Positions 39,549 through 48,211 of a stretch of DNA of 64,000 nucleotides are shown here, one piece after another. The DNA is taken from positions 124,001-188,000 of the forward strand of contig DGQK01000012.1 in NCBI GenBank assembly GCA_002390745.1, in the 5' to 3' direction. The notes beneath the pieces are model-generated. The model saw nothing but the letters and a program-made list of their open reading frames with translations. It was not told the origin of the DNA and made no database searches. This stretch comes from Bacteroidetes bacterium UBA4416. GTDB lineage: Bacteria > Bacteroidota > Bacteroidia > B-17B0 > Aurantibacillaceae. Every line of letters starts with the position of its first letter. Position 1 is the first letter of the stretch. The position numbers were made by a program, and so were the translations under genes.

Positions 39549-42500
39549 CTATTGCACTTCCCCTTGTCTTCTTACCGTCACCCATTTGCCTGCTACATGT
39601 GCCGAGATGCTGTTGTCGTACATGGCCTCGCAGCTCACGCCAGGCAGGTAGAATGTCCCTTTATAGGAAGCATTCAGCAATACCTTGAATGTCTTCACGC
39701 TGCCTACACCCAGATCGAAGTAGCTGTATACACGGTCGTCGCGGATGTCCTGGTAGGTCGGGATATCTCCTTTCAGGTACGTGATGTTGTCCAGGCGCTG
39801 GTTACGGATCTCCCAGCCGCTGGCGAAAATCTGCGACAGCGCGAGGTTGCGGTACATGCCGCGTACTCCCGGATTTTTGATGCTCACTTCCGCCATGAAA
39901 TCCGTGCCTTGCTCCAGGTTCGCCACATCGATGGAGTTGCCGTTGAGGGTTTTGTAATTCACCAGCAATTCGAGGTTGCTGAACTTGTCCGTTTCTTCAC
40001 CGGCTTTCGGAATGCCCTGTTTTACCAGTCGTACAAAGAGGTTGCCGCTGCCTTTCACGCTTACCTTAATTGCCGCCTGGGCATCCGGATTTTTCAGTTC
40101 CACGATCCTGTATTTCGCTTTGTTGAAATCGCTGACGCTCACCGTTTCATTACCGGCTTTTATTTCCGCCGCCAGGGCAGAGCTATTGCCATTGAGTTTC
40201 GCATATTTGCTGATGGCCATTAAACAATAGGCTGTGGATTGCGTGCTCATCCAGTAAGCATTATCACCCAGTTTCACCGCCAGGGATTTCACTTTCAGGA
40301 AGGCATTGTTATTGTCTTTCAGCAGAGTCATCGTTTCCAGGATCATGGCATCGTCGCGCTCACGGCTGCCATAGGTGTAATAATAGTCGGGTTGCTCTTT
40401 CGAATTAGCCGGAATATTAAAGACCATTTTCTTAGCCACATCCGTTTGTCCGGCAAGGGCATAGGCCGCTGCCAGTCGCCATTTCACTTCCGGCGCCAGG
40501 CTTGAGCGCTCTTTCAGGCGGTTCATGGCGCCCAGCTCCGGGCTTCCCGCCAGTGCTAAGGTGTAGAGGCGGTAAGCCTGCGTGAGGTCTTCGCCGTAAT
40601 AAGCCGTATTACGGTTGTTTACATAACTCTGTGCTTTTTGTTTCTGGTATTTTTTCCAGTTGTCCAGTAAGCCGTAAGGCAGGGAATAGCCCTTCAGCTT
40701 CGCTTCCAGCAGGAAGTGCCCTGCGTAGTTGGTTCCCCAGTCGTCGGCATTGTTCAGGCCCGGCCAGTAGGATAAGCCGCCGCTGGCTGTCTGGAATTGT
40801 TTCAGGCGATTGATCGCGGCTTTGGTAGCACGATCGATGAACTGTTTTTGGGCGGTGCTGAGCTCGCTGATGTCGTTGATATACAATCCGGCAAACACCG
40901 ATGAGGTGGTTTGCTCCACGCATCCGTGCGGGTATTCCACCAGGTAGTTCAGGCGCTGCGACAGGTTGATGGCCGGTAAGGTAGAGAGCTCCACATAGGC
41001 CTTATTGGTGCCGCTGATGCCCACAGGCACATAGGTGGTATTCAGATTTTTGGAAGAAGTAAGTAAGAACTCTTCGGCATCGGTGATCACCGGGTTGTTG
41101 GCCCTCACGGCGATCTCGATGGTTTCCGAGGCGGTTTCTCCTGCTCCCTTGGCGGTGATCTTCACTTTCGACACACCCAGTGCATCTTTGATCTTCAGGC
41201 GGAAATTCACCACCTTGTCACCGATGGCATTGAAGGTAACGGTCTGCGAACTGCCTCCCACCGGCTGAATGAATTTATCGGTGGAGATGCTAACGGTTGC
41301 CGCCTTTACTTTCTTCTCCATGGCAAATACTGTTACAGGGAGGTCTACCTCTTCGCCCGGGCCTAACACGCGTGGTAAGGTTGAGAGGATCATCAGTGGT
41401 TTCCTCACAGGAACGGCTTTCTCGGCATTTCCGTAAGCACCTTTGTAGCCTGCGATCACCATCACGCGTACGGATCCCACATATTGCGGAATGTCGATCT
41501 TGTGTGTGGCTGTTTCTCCTTTTTTCAGATGAAAAGGCCCGATGAAGCGCACCATCGGCTTAAAGCGCTGGGCGCTGTTTTCCGGTTTCATGTTGGCGTC
41601 GTCGTCACCGCCAATCGATAAAATGCGGCTCATGGCATTGCCAAAAGCGCCGATCACATTGTCATATACGTCCCAGGTTTTCACGCCCAGGGCTTCTTTG
41701 GCATAAAAGGCCTTCCATGGATCCGGGGTTTTAAAGCGGGTGATGTCCAGCAAGCCTTCATCCACAACGGCCAGCGTATAAGCCATTTCCTTGCCGCTGG
41801 CTTCGCTCACTTTCACGGTTTCCTGGCTTTCCGGCTTCCATACCGATGAGGTGGCGATCTGTGGCTTCAGGATGGTAGTCTCATCTTTAATCATAAGGGA
41901 AGTCACGCCATAAAGCCGTATCGGCAGGTCATTGGCCGTTTGTGCATGTGGCTGGATGAGGTGTACAAAGGCATAAATATTCGGTGTCATGTCTTTGGTT
42001 ACCGTAAACTCATACTCTGTGGTTCCCTCTTTCGTGTCGATCCATTTGCTCAGCAGCGTGCGGCTGCCATTCTCAATATTCACCAGTACTTTTCCGCCCG
42101 ATGGACTTGGAATCAGGAGTTTGGCTTTATCGCCGACTTTGTATTCCGTTTTGTCGGTGTTGATGGTCAATACATTGCTGCCTTCGTTGCCTTTCGGCGA
42201 TTTGCCTGCCCAGCTTGGCCAGTCGATGAAAACGATCTTGCCTGTGGCGTGCCCGCTTTCCGTATCTTTTACATACACCAGGTAGCGGCCCCAGCCCGGG
42301 CGGTTTACGCGCAGGTTGAACTGCGCCTTGCCGTTGGAAGAAGAGAGTTGTTCGCTATAGATCGGCTCATGATAATTGCTGCCGATGTAAGAGGAAAGAT
42401 CCTGGTTGTAATTGTCCCACCACCAGCGCCAGTCGAGCTTATACACTTTGACTTCGATACCGCTGCGCGATACCGGTTTTCCAAACTCATCCACCGTGGC

Positions 42501-45173
42501 AATCTCTACTTTATGGCTGATATCCGTTTCCAGGTAGCTGTCGTTCTCTTTGGGCTGCGGTACTTTGATGCCGACATAATGTGTGAACGGCGACACCGGG
42601 ATGCTGAAGCGGTCTGTGCTGAAAGCCCCGCCTTCCTCAAAGGCCCTGATCGTGAAGTTGGCAGACAGGAAGCCCGGTGCATTTTTGGTGTCGTTCAAAG
42701 GGGCATTTACCGTCATCATCCCATTATCGTCGGTGCGGCCCGTGAAAATGGTTTGTGTTTCCGAATAGAAATTCTGCGCCGGATTATCGAAGGTGTAGCC
42801 TTTGTAGTTTTTGAATTGCGTTTCCGTTTGCGAGAGCGATACATCGATCTTCGCTTCGAGGTTGCGACCCGGAGCGCCATGCAGCCATTTGATCTCCAGG
42901 GGGCTATTGAGGCTGAGGTCGCTGCTGTAGATCATGTCCCGGTTGTAGGCCAGGTTTATTTTCAGGCGGTTCGGCATGATCGTTTCGATACGGATGTTTT
43001 TGGTAAACACTGCGCCGCCTACTTTTACCTTTGCCAGGTACACGCCTGTAGGAGCCGCATTTTCGGTACGCGTCGAGAAATTATAAAAGCCGTCGACATG
43101 TTTTGTGCGCGTTAGCTTTTGGACGATTTGCCCCTGTGGGTTGATGAGCTCCAGGGATGCCGGATAATTTTCCGGGAATTCTTTTTCTTTGTTTTCGAGG
43201 ATGAAGGAAAGGTACAAGCTGTCGCCGGGTCGCCATACACCACGCTCCCCGTAAATAAAGCCTTTGATGCCTTTTTGTACCACATCGCCATCGACCTCAA
43301 AAGAGCTTAAAGAGAGCGAGCTTCCATCGTCGAGCTTTAAATAGGTTCGCTCCTGCCCACGCTTGGCAATCAGCACAAAGGGCTTTTGTTTGCTGTCGAG
43401 AACAGCGATCCCATCGGTATTGGTGGTCACCTGTTTCAGCTTCTGCTGCTGGTAGTCGTATGCTTCGATGTTTACATTGCCTAAGGGTTTGGCCGAAATA
43501 AGGTCGGAGGCAAAGACGTTGATCTGCCCGTTATTTCCCCGTTTGGCAATGAGGCCGATGTTGGTAGCCAGGATGTTCCGGTTTACCGACTTGTTATTGT
43601 AGTATGCTTTGGAGCATGGATTGTTCCGTTCGGAATAATCGTAGTAGTAATAATCATCGTAATAATCGTCGTAGGAATTGTAGTAATCCCAATCCTTCTC
43701 ATCCTTATCGGCTTCCGTGTCGGTATACACATCATCGTCGCCGTGCGAAGAGGTATCTCCCTCGCAATTGTAAATAGAATAGTTGCGGTTATAGCTCAGG
43801 CGGATATTGTATAAGGCACCCGGTTCTGCTTTGATGAGAGAAGACAGGTCGATGGAGTACTTGTTCCACTTGTTGCGCGGCGGGTTTCCGTTCGGCTGCA
43901 GGGCTATTTTTTTCCTGACAACGAGCTTGCCCACGCGGCGGAGCTCCTGGCTGCCTTCGAGGTTGTTGACCTGTAAGAATTGCAGGATGTTTTTTTCGTA
44001 GATGCGCGTGATCCTCACATCTACTGCGTTGAGGTTCACCGCTTCAAAAGGAAAGATCAAGCCGTTGGAGCTTGGCAGGATCACCCCTTTGCCTACCAGC
44101 TTCACCGCAGGTTTGAGGTCTTCGAAAAAAACGGAGTAGGTGATGGCATCTTTTAAGTGTTTGCCATCGCTGTTTTTCAGGCCATTGCTGATGACGATGT
44201 CGCGGGTATCGGTGTAGCGCTCGGGAGTGTATATTTTGATCGCATTGTTTTCGATCATAAAGGTCAGTTTGGTTTCGGTAACCGGCGCTTGCATGATCTC
44301 ATTGCCGTTCTCGTCAAAAATCGCATCGGCCACAGCGACTTGGCCGCTGATGGAGATCAGCCCTTCGAGGTTTTGCCTCGGGTCGATCTTATCGGAGAAC
44401 TGGAGGGTGATGTATTGGTCGGGTTCGTTATTAACGAGCACATTGAGCAGGGTGAATTCGTTGGTATTAGGGATCGCCACTTCCTGTTTTCCCTGTTCGG
44501 AAGCGCCTATCGGCTCGCCGTTATAGGTAATGATAAGGTTGCCTTTTCCCTTTTGCACGTTGCCGATTGTGAAATGGTGCGTGGTGGAATTCTCGTGCAG
44601 CCAGCTCACCTGGAGGTTCTGAGCGCCCTGGCTTACCTGCATGGTTTTTTCTACCAGGAGGTTATCGGCATAATCGGCTGTGGACAGTGTGCCATCTATT
44701 TCCAGGATAGTGTTGCCGGCGGTTTTGTAATTGCCGATGCTGATCTCCATGGCCTGCCTGAGGGTGGAAAATTCAAAGTCAAAGTTCTTAAGTTCTTCGC
44801 TCACTTCGAGCACTTGCCCCAGGCGGAACGTTGCCTTGTAGGTCTGGTTGTTGCTGAGCCTTTGGGAGGGCTTGAACTCGATGGTTTTTTTATCGAGCCA
44901 GGTCAGCGTTCCTTCTATGGCAGGGCTGAACTCAAACAGGGTGTTTTCCGTTTCTTTTCCTTCTTCTATGGCCTTGGCTGTTTCCTCCTGCAACACAATA
45001 GTGACCTTGCTTTCTACAGGAATGTAGCCGGCAGTATAAGCGGCAATGTATTCTTTGTAGGCCGGGTTGATAAACTGGCTGTCGTTTTTGGCAGAAGCCG
45101 ACGAGTAATAGGTAAGGCCCGCGATGGAGAGCGCTGTGATCAGGAACACAGCCACGATGGTTTTAACTGACAT
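39549..45173 (-). CDS. Bacterial alpha-2-macroglobulin family protein
   Basis: 1874 residues, a full-length A2M: N-terminal membrane or signal segment (AVFLITALSIAGLTYYS), a series of MG domains, a bait region, and the thioester domain with CVEQ at 1418-1421 (YPHGCVEQTTSSVFAGLYI). The Cys-Gln thioester should be formed. Bacterial A2Ms trap proteases in the periplasm. E. coli YfhM is a lipoprotein encoded with PBP1C; here no lipobox Cys follows the signal and no PBP1C gene is in view. A D/Y-rich insert at about residues 472-517 is unusual. Only the membrane protein at 38928 is downstream on the same strand. Confidence 0.95.
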   Translation of the reverse strand: MSVKTIVAVFLITALSIAGLTYYSSASAKNDSQFINPAYKEYIAAYTAGYIPVESKVTIVLQEETAKAIEEGKETENTLFEFSPAIEGTLTWLDKKTIEFKPSQRLSNNQTYKATFRLGQVLEVSEELKNFDFEFSTLRQAMEISIGNYKTAGNTILEIDGTLSTADYADNLLVEKTMQVSQGAQNLQVSWLHENSTTHHFTIGNVQKGKGNLIITYNGEPIGASEQGKQEVAIPNTNEFTLLNVLVNNEPDQYITLQFSDKIDPRQNLEGLISISGQVAVADAIFDENGNEIMQAPVTETKLTFMIENNAIKIYTPERYTDTRDIVISNGLKNSDGKHLKDAITYSVFFEDLKPAVKLVGKGVILPSSNGLIFPFEAVNLNAVDVRITRIYEKNILQFLQVNNLEGSQELRRVGKLVVRKKIALQPNGNPPRNKWNKYSIDLSSLIKAEPGALYNIRLSYNRNYSIYNCEGDTSSHGDDDVYTDTEADKDEKDWDYYNSYDDYYDDYYYYDYSERNNPCSKAYYNNKSVNRNILATNIGLIAKRGNNGQINVFASDLISAKPLGNVNIEAYDYQQQKLKQVTTNTDGIAVLDSKQKPFVLIAKRGQERTYLKLDDGSSLSLSSFEVDGDVVQKGIKGFIYGERGVWRPGDSLYLSFILENKEKEFPENYPASLELINPQGQIVQKLTRTKHVDGFYNFSTRTENAAPTGVYLAKVKVGGAVFTKNIRIETIMPNRLKINLAYNRDMIYSSDLSLNSPLEIKWLHGAPGRNLEAKIDVSLSQTETQFKNYKGYTFDNPAQNFYSETQTIFTGRTDDNGMMTVNAPLNDTKNAPGFLSANFTIRAFEEGGAFSTDRFSIPVSPFTHYVGIKVPQPKENDSYLETDISHKVEIATVDEFGKPVSRSGIEVKVYKLDWRWWWDNYNQDLSSYIGSNYHEPIYSEQLSSSNGKAQFNLRVNRPGWGRYLVYVKDTESGHATGKIVFIDWPSWAGKSPKGNEGSNVLTINTDKTEYKVGDKAKLLIPSPSGGKVLVNIENGSRTLLSKWIDTKEGTTEYEFTVTKDMTPNIYAFVHLIQPHAQTANDLPIRLYGVTSLMIKDETTILKPQIATSSVWKPESQETVKVSEASGKEMAYTLAVVDEGLLDITRFKTPDPWKAFYAKEALGVKTWDVYDNVIGAFGNAMSRILSIGGDDDANMKPENSAQRFKPMVRFIGPFHLKKGETATHKIDIPQYVGSVRVMVIAGYKGAYGNAEKAVPVRKPLMILSTLPRVLGPGEEVDLPVTVFAMEKKVKAATVSISTDKFIQPVGGSSQTVTFNAIGDKVVNFRLKIKDALGVSKVKITAKGAGETASETIEIAVRANNPVITDAEEFLLTSSKNLNTTYVPVGISGTNKAYVELSTLPAINLSQRLNYLVEYPHGCVEQTTSSVFAGLYINDISELSTAQKQFIDRATKAAINRLKQFQTASGGLSYWPGLNNADDWGTNYAGHFLLEAKLKGYSLPYGLLDNWKKYQKQKAQSYVNNRNTAYYGEDLTQAYRLYTLALAGSPELGAMNRLKERSSLAPEVKWRLAAAYALAGQTDVAKKMVFNIPANSKEQPDYYYTYGSRERDDAMILETMTLLKDNNNAFLKVKSLAVKLGDNAYWMSTQSTAYCLMAISKYAKLNGNSSALAAEIKAGNETVSVSDFNKAKYRIVELKNPDAQAAIKVSVKGSGNLFVRLVKQGIPKAGEETDKFSNLELLVNYKTLNGNSIDVANLEQGTDFMAEVSIKNPGVRGMYRNLALSQIFASGWEIRNQRLDNITYLKGDIPTYQDIRDDRVYSYFDLGVGSVKTFKVLLNASYKGTFYLPGVSCEAMYDNSISAHVAGKWVTVRRQGEVQ

Positions 45174-45193
45174 AGTTTTTTAAGGTTATGAAT

Positions 45194-45226
45194 CAAAATT
45201 AAGTAAAAAAAAAGTCTTGCCGGCAA
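45194..45226 (-). promoter_or_regulatory. Promoter of the A2M gene (TTG-N22-TAATTTTG)
   Basis: On the minus strand TAATTTTG (45194-45201) is a perfect -7 box and TTG (45224-45226) lies 22 bases upstream. The leader would be about 15 bases. Confidence 0.55.
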
Positions 45227-45388
45227 TATTTACAGTAACCGGCATTTAGGAAAAGGAAAGATAGATCGTTATTTTGTTGAAACGTATCAAAAAAATAACT
45301 ATTTTTAAAGCATATCCCCCCGTTCTGATTGTACCCTTCATTTTGAGTTGGTTCGGCTACTTTAATTTTATTATATCGTTTTTTTGTT

Positions 45389-46033
45389 ATGGAAAAGGCT
45401 ATCGAAATTATCATTGCAGAAGATAAAGAACTTCTCAGAAAAGCCATTATCGGCGACCTGTGTCAGTATAACATTAAAATTGCAGGAGAAGCCTCGAATG
45501 GTAAAATGCTCCTGAAGTTGTTGCAGTCCAAACGACCGGATGTTGTTCTGCTCGATCTCGATATGCCTGTAATGGATGGCAATGAGGCGATGAACCACCT
45601 GATGAGGGATTTTCCGGAAATGAAGGTGCTGATCCTTACCCTACATGACGAGTTTCTGCTGGTGGAAAATTACCTGGCGCGCGGTGCACGTGGCTTTATT
45701 CCCAAAGATGAAATTGCCGGTGACATCAGCATCCTTGTAAAAGCGATCATGAAAGTGAAGGATGGCGGCATTTACATCCACCCACGCCTGGCGGAGAAAA
45801 GGCGCTTTACAAAGCGGCAGAAGGAGATACTGCCTTTGCTGTTTGAAGGAAAAACCAATGAGCAGATCGCCGCAGAGGTAGGAATGTCGAAACGGGGTAT
45901 GGAAAAGAGCCGGCGGCGGATTTATGAGAAAGTAGGGACCGACCATGGCGTCGGCTTCTATAAATTTGCTTTTTCAAGAGGCCTGCAGTTCCTGAGCCGC
46001 ATCATGCCCAGGAGCAGCTACAGGCAAAGATGA
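45389..46033 (+). CDS. LuxR/NarL-family response regulator
   Basis: 214 residues. The receiver domain has the acidic pocket AEDKELLRKA near residue 10 and the phospho-acceptor Asp56 in VVLLDLDMPVMDGNEAM; the Thr (LILTLHDE) and Lys (FIPKDE) of the switch are present. The C-terminal HTH is RRFTKRQKEILPLLFEGKTNEQIAAEVGMSKRGMEKSRRRIYEKVG. No sensor kinase gene lies nearby, so the partner is elsewhere. A terminator-like structure follows at 46072-46118. Confidence 0.93.
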   Translation: MEKAIEIIIAEDKELLRKAIIGDLCQYNIKIAGEASNGKMLLKLLQSKRPDVVLLDLDMPVMDGNEAMNHLMRDFPEMKVLILTLHDEFLLVENYLARGARGFIPKDEIAGDISILVKAIMKVKDGGIYIHPRLAEKRRFTKRQKEILPLLFEGKTNEQIAAEVGMSKRGMEKSRRRIYEKVGTDHGVGFYKFAFSRGLQFLSRIMPRSSYRQR

Positions 46034-46071
46034 AAGCTTCCTTAAATCCCTTGTCGGTTGCGGTTTTCGTA

Positions 46072-46118
46072 AAAAAAGCGCCCTTGAATACAATAAATAG
46101 CTTCGGGCTGCGTTTTTT
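46072..46118 (+). terminator. Probable intrinsic terminator after the response regulator gene
   Basis: AAAAAAGCGCCC and GGGCTGCGTTTTTT can pair with small bulges across a 20-base loop, ending in TTTTTT at 46113-46118. Imperfect stem, so moderate confidence. Confidence 0.45.
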
Positions 46119-46140
46119 ATCCAAACTCTAACCAATTTCT

Positions 46141-46326
46141 ATGCATAAAACTTCTACTCTTGTTTCTACATCCCAAAAAACCACTGAGAACAAGCAACAG
46201 GCTGTAATGCCCGTTGAAATTCCTGATGTTTCCAATTCAGTGATTGATTCCATCCTCAATTATTCCAGGTCGCTTACCGTGAAACGCTCGGAGTCGCTTG
46301 GCTTTATTGAAGTGATAGCCAGCTAA
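46141..46326 (+). CDS. Small orphan protein (61 residues)
   Basis: 61 residues, no signal or membrane segment. The C-terminal half, SVIDSILNYSRSLTVKRSESLGFIEVIAS, fits a pattern (ILNYS+SL.V.+S.S.G..E) that I have seen in short Bacteroidota proteins usually labelled hypothetical; the N-terminal half is polar and low-complexity. It lies between the response regulator and the E2 gene, with its own ATG and no overlap. Real coding is supported by the family-like pattern only; a Bacteroidota protein search would settle it. Confidence 0.55.
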   Translation: MHKTSTLVSTSQKTTENKQQAVMPVEIPDVSNSVIDSILNYSRSLTVKRSESLGFIEVIAS

Positions 46327-46553
46327 CGTCTTTCAGGCAGTACCATCCGCCAAAGAAATTTAAATTCCGGCATGACCGGCTGCGAGCATCAGGCACGCGT
46401 TTCTTTGCTTCTCAGCAGCTGCGATCCTGCGGCGACAGGCTCAGTAAGGATCATAGCGCGAGGCGCTGTATGGGCATGACACTGCAAAAAATGGCCTTTA
46501 TCTCTGTTCCGGGAGCATTTTACTGAAAAAACGGAAGCAATGCCACATTTTAC

Positions 46554-46648
46554 GGGCCGCGTCGGGGATTGAAGAGATGTCCTTTCCGGCTGTTCCCTGG
46601 GCAAAAGGCTGAAGCGTTAAGCCCGGCGGCCTGACGGCCCGAAGGCCG
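46554..46648 (+). repeat. Bacteroidota-type interspersed repeat, copy 2
   Basis: Head GCGTCGGGGATTGAAG, central stem CCTTT (46581-46585)/AAAGG (46604-46608), tail GAAGCGTTAAGCCCGGCGGC. It has the head-stem-tail layout of copies 1 and 3 but is much diverged. Its tail overlaps the larger AAGCGTT/AACGCTT hairpin. Confidence 0.45.
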
Positions 46649-46705
46649 AAATTATCAACGCTTTATCCCGTTTGTACACGATCTGCAATATTTGCGTCAT
46701 TTAAG

Positions 46706-46736
46706 TTTGTGTAATAGCTATATTACCTTATTTTTG
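46706..46736 (+). promoter_or_regulatory. Consensus promoter of the E2 gene (TTTG-N19-TATTTTTG)
   Basis: TTTG at 46706-46709, TATTTTTG at 46729-46736, spacing exactly 19. The leader to the ATG at 46759 would be about 17 bases. One of the two perfect promoter matches in the window. Confidence 0.75.
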
Positions 46737-46758
46737 CGATCTACATTATTGATTAAAA

Positions 46759-48111
46759 ATGGCACAATTTGAATTAACGATGCCCAAAATGGGTGAAAGC
46801 GTTGCGGAGGCAACTATTATAAAATGGACCAAGAATGAAGGGGATTCTATCAAGATTGATGAAACGGTTCTGGAGATTGCCACCGACAAAGTTGACTCCG
46901 AGATCCCTTCTCCCTTTGAAGGAAAGCTGATCAAGAAATTATTCAATGAAAATGATGTAGTGCAGGTGGGAGCGGTGATCGCCATCATTTCGTCTGATGC
47001 CAATGCAGCGGTGAGCGAAGCTCCTAAAACCACTGCTCCGGCGCAGGAAACAGCGAAGGAGACAGAGTCGGCCCCTGCAAAATCTTCGGAAACAGCTGCT
47101 CCTAATAATTATTCCGCATCGGATAAGTTTTATTCCCCGCTCGTCAAGAGCATCGCCAAAGAAGAAGGCATCTCCTTGCAGGAGCTTGATGCCATTAAGG
47201 GTACAGGCCAGGATGGCCGGGTAACCAAAGCAGATATCCTTGCTTACCTACCAAACAGGAACAAGCAGGCTGCTACTCAAACGGCTGTTAAAACAGAAGA
47301 GAAAAGCACAGCAACAGCTCCGGCTTCCAAAGGCGGCGCGGTGGGCGTGCCTGACAATACCATCCTGGTGCAGCGCCCGGCTGTATCGGTAGGTGCTGAC
47401 GATGAGATCATCGAGATGGACCGCATGCGCAAAATGATTGCCGACAATATGGTAATGAGCAAGCATGTGTCGCCGCACGTCACCTCTTTTGTAGAGGCCG
47501 ATGTAACGAACCTCGTTCAATGGAGAGATAAGATCAAAAAAGAATTTGAAAAACGCGAAGGGGAAAAGATCACCTTCACTCCTCTTTTTATCGAGGCGGT
47601 GGTGAAAGCGATCAAAGACTACCCAATGATCAATGTATCGGTCGACCAGACAGGAAGCAAGATTATCAAGCGCAAGAATATCAATATCGGGATGGCTACG
47701 GCTTTGCCGACAGGCAACTTAATTGTGCCGGTTATCAAACATGCGGATACCAAGAACCTGGTAGGCATTACCAAAGATGTGAACGGCCTCGCTGCCAGGG
47801 CACGTGCCAATAAGCTGGCACCGGACGAGATCCAGGGTGGTACATTTACCATTAGCAATGTCGGCAGTTTTGGTAACGTGATGGGTACACCGATCATCCT
47901 CCAGCCGCAGGTAGCGATCCTGGCGGTAGGCTCTATTAAAAAGAAACCGGCTGTGATCGAAACGCCGCAGGGCGATGTGATTGCGATCAGGCACTTCATG
48001 TTCCTTTCCCTGTCTTATGATCACAGGGTTGTAGACGGTTCCCTTGGTGGAAGCTTCCTCCGTAAAGTGGCTGATTACCTCGAAGCCTGGGATACTACCC
48101 GAACTTCTTAA
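46759..48111 (+). CDS. 2-oxoacid dehydrogenase E2 component (dihydrolipoamide acyltransferase)
   Basis: 450 residues. A single lipoyl domain with the lipoylated Lys44 in EIATDKVDSEIPSP, an Ala/Thr/Lys/Glu-rich linker, a peripheral-subunit-binding domain (FYSPLVKSIAKEEGISLQELDAIKGTGQDGRVTKADILAYL), another linker and the catalytic domain ending SYDHRVVDG (419-427; His422 and Asp426). The substrate could be branched-chain 2-oxo acids or pyruvate; the single lipoyl domain favours a branched-chain or 2-oxoglutarate type. E1 and E3 genes are not adjacent. It has its own promoter and terminator. Confidence 0.95.
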   Translation: MAQFELTMPKMGESVAEATIIKWTKNEGDSIKIDETVLEIATDKVDSEIPSPFEGKLIKKLFNENDVVQVGAVIAIISSDANAAVSEAPKTTAPAQETAKETESAPAKSSETAAPNNYSASDKFYSPLVKSIAKEEGISLQELDAIKGTGQDGRVTKADILAYLPNRNKQAATQTAVKTEEKSTATAPASKGGAVGVPDNTILVQRPAVSVGADDEIIEMDRMRKMIADNMVMSKHVSPHVTSFVEADVTNLVQWRDKIKKEFEKREGEKITFTPLFIEAVVKAIKDYPMINVSVDQTGSKIIKRKNINIGMATALPTGNLIVPVIKHADTKNLVGITKDVNGLAARARANKLAPDEIQGGTFTISNVGSFGNVMGTPIILQPQVAILAVGSIKKKPAVIETPQGDVIAIRHFMFLSLSYDHRVVDGSLGGSFLRKVADYLEAWDTTRTS

Positions 48112-48117
48112 AATGTT

Positions 48118-48147
48118 AAAATCCCGCCGGCAGGCGGGATTTTTTTT
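48118..48147 (+). terminator. Intrinsic terminator after the E2 gene
   Basis: AAAATCCCGCC (48118-48128) pairs perfectly with GGCGGGATTTT (48133-48143) over a 4-base loop, followed by TTTT. The T-run makes it a classical rho-independent terminator. Confidence 0.9.
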
Positions 48148-48181
48148 ATCGGCCAAATAGTGCTATATATCTAAATTATAT

Positions 48182-48189
48182 TATTTTTG
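48182..48189 (+). promoter_or_regulatory. Promoter -7 box of the 48212 gene (TATTTTTG)
   Basis: Perfect TAnnTTTG box 22 bases before the ATG, directly downstream of the E2 terminator. No good -33 element seen. Confidence 0.5.
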
Positions 48190-48211
48190 TTAACTTGTTT
48201 AAAACAATTTT

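Larger units (their letters stand above)
46327..46758. other. 432-bp intergenic region before the E2 gene
   Basis: Holds repeat copy 2 (46554-46648), a hairpin AAGCGTT/AACGCTT (46612-46618 with 46657-46663) and the consensus promoter of the E2 gene. The first 220 bases show no coding frame I would support. Confidence 0.6.

Noticed and set aside
41940..43115. A 391-codon open frame antisense to the A2M-like gene
   Set aside because: Also lies wholly inside the A2M frame. Its composition (Phe/Arg/Ile/Val-rich without domains) is what the antisense of that gene would give.
43621..43760. Tandem DNA repeat or CRISPR-like array in the A2M gene
   Set aside because: The TAATAATCGTAG-like repetition encodes the Asp/Tyr-rich insert in frame; unit lengths are irregular and no spacers exist.
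44157..45170. A 337-codon open frame antisense to the A2M-like gene
   Set aside because: A shadow of the long minus-strand gene; no motifs and no promoter box or independent start signal.
46389..46604. A 71-codon minus-strand open frame in the region before the E2 gene
   Set aside because: No start context, no protein-like pattern, and it overlaps the interspersed repeat.
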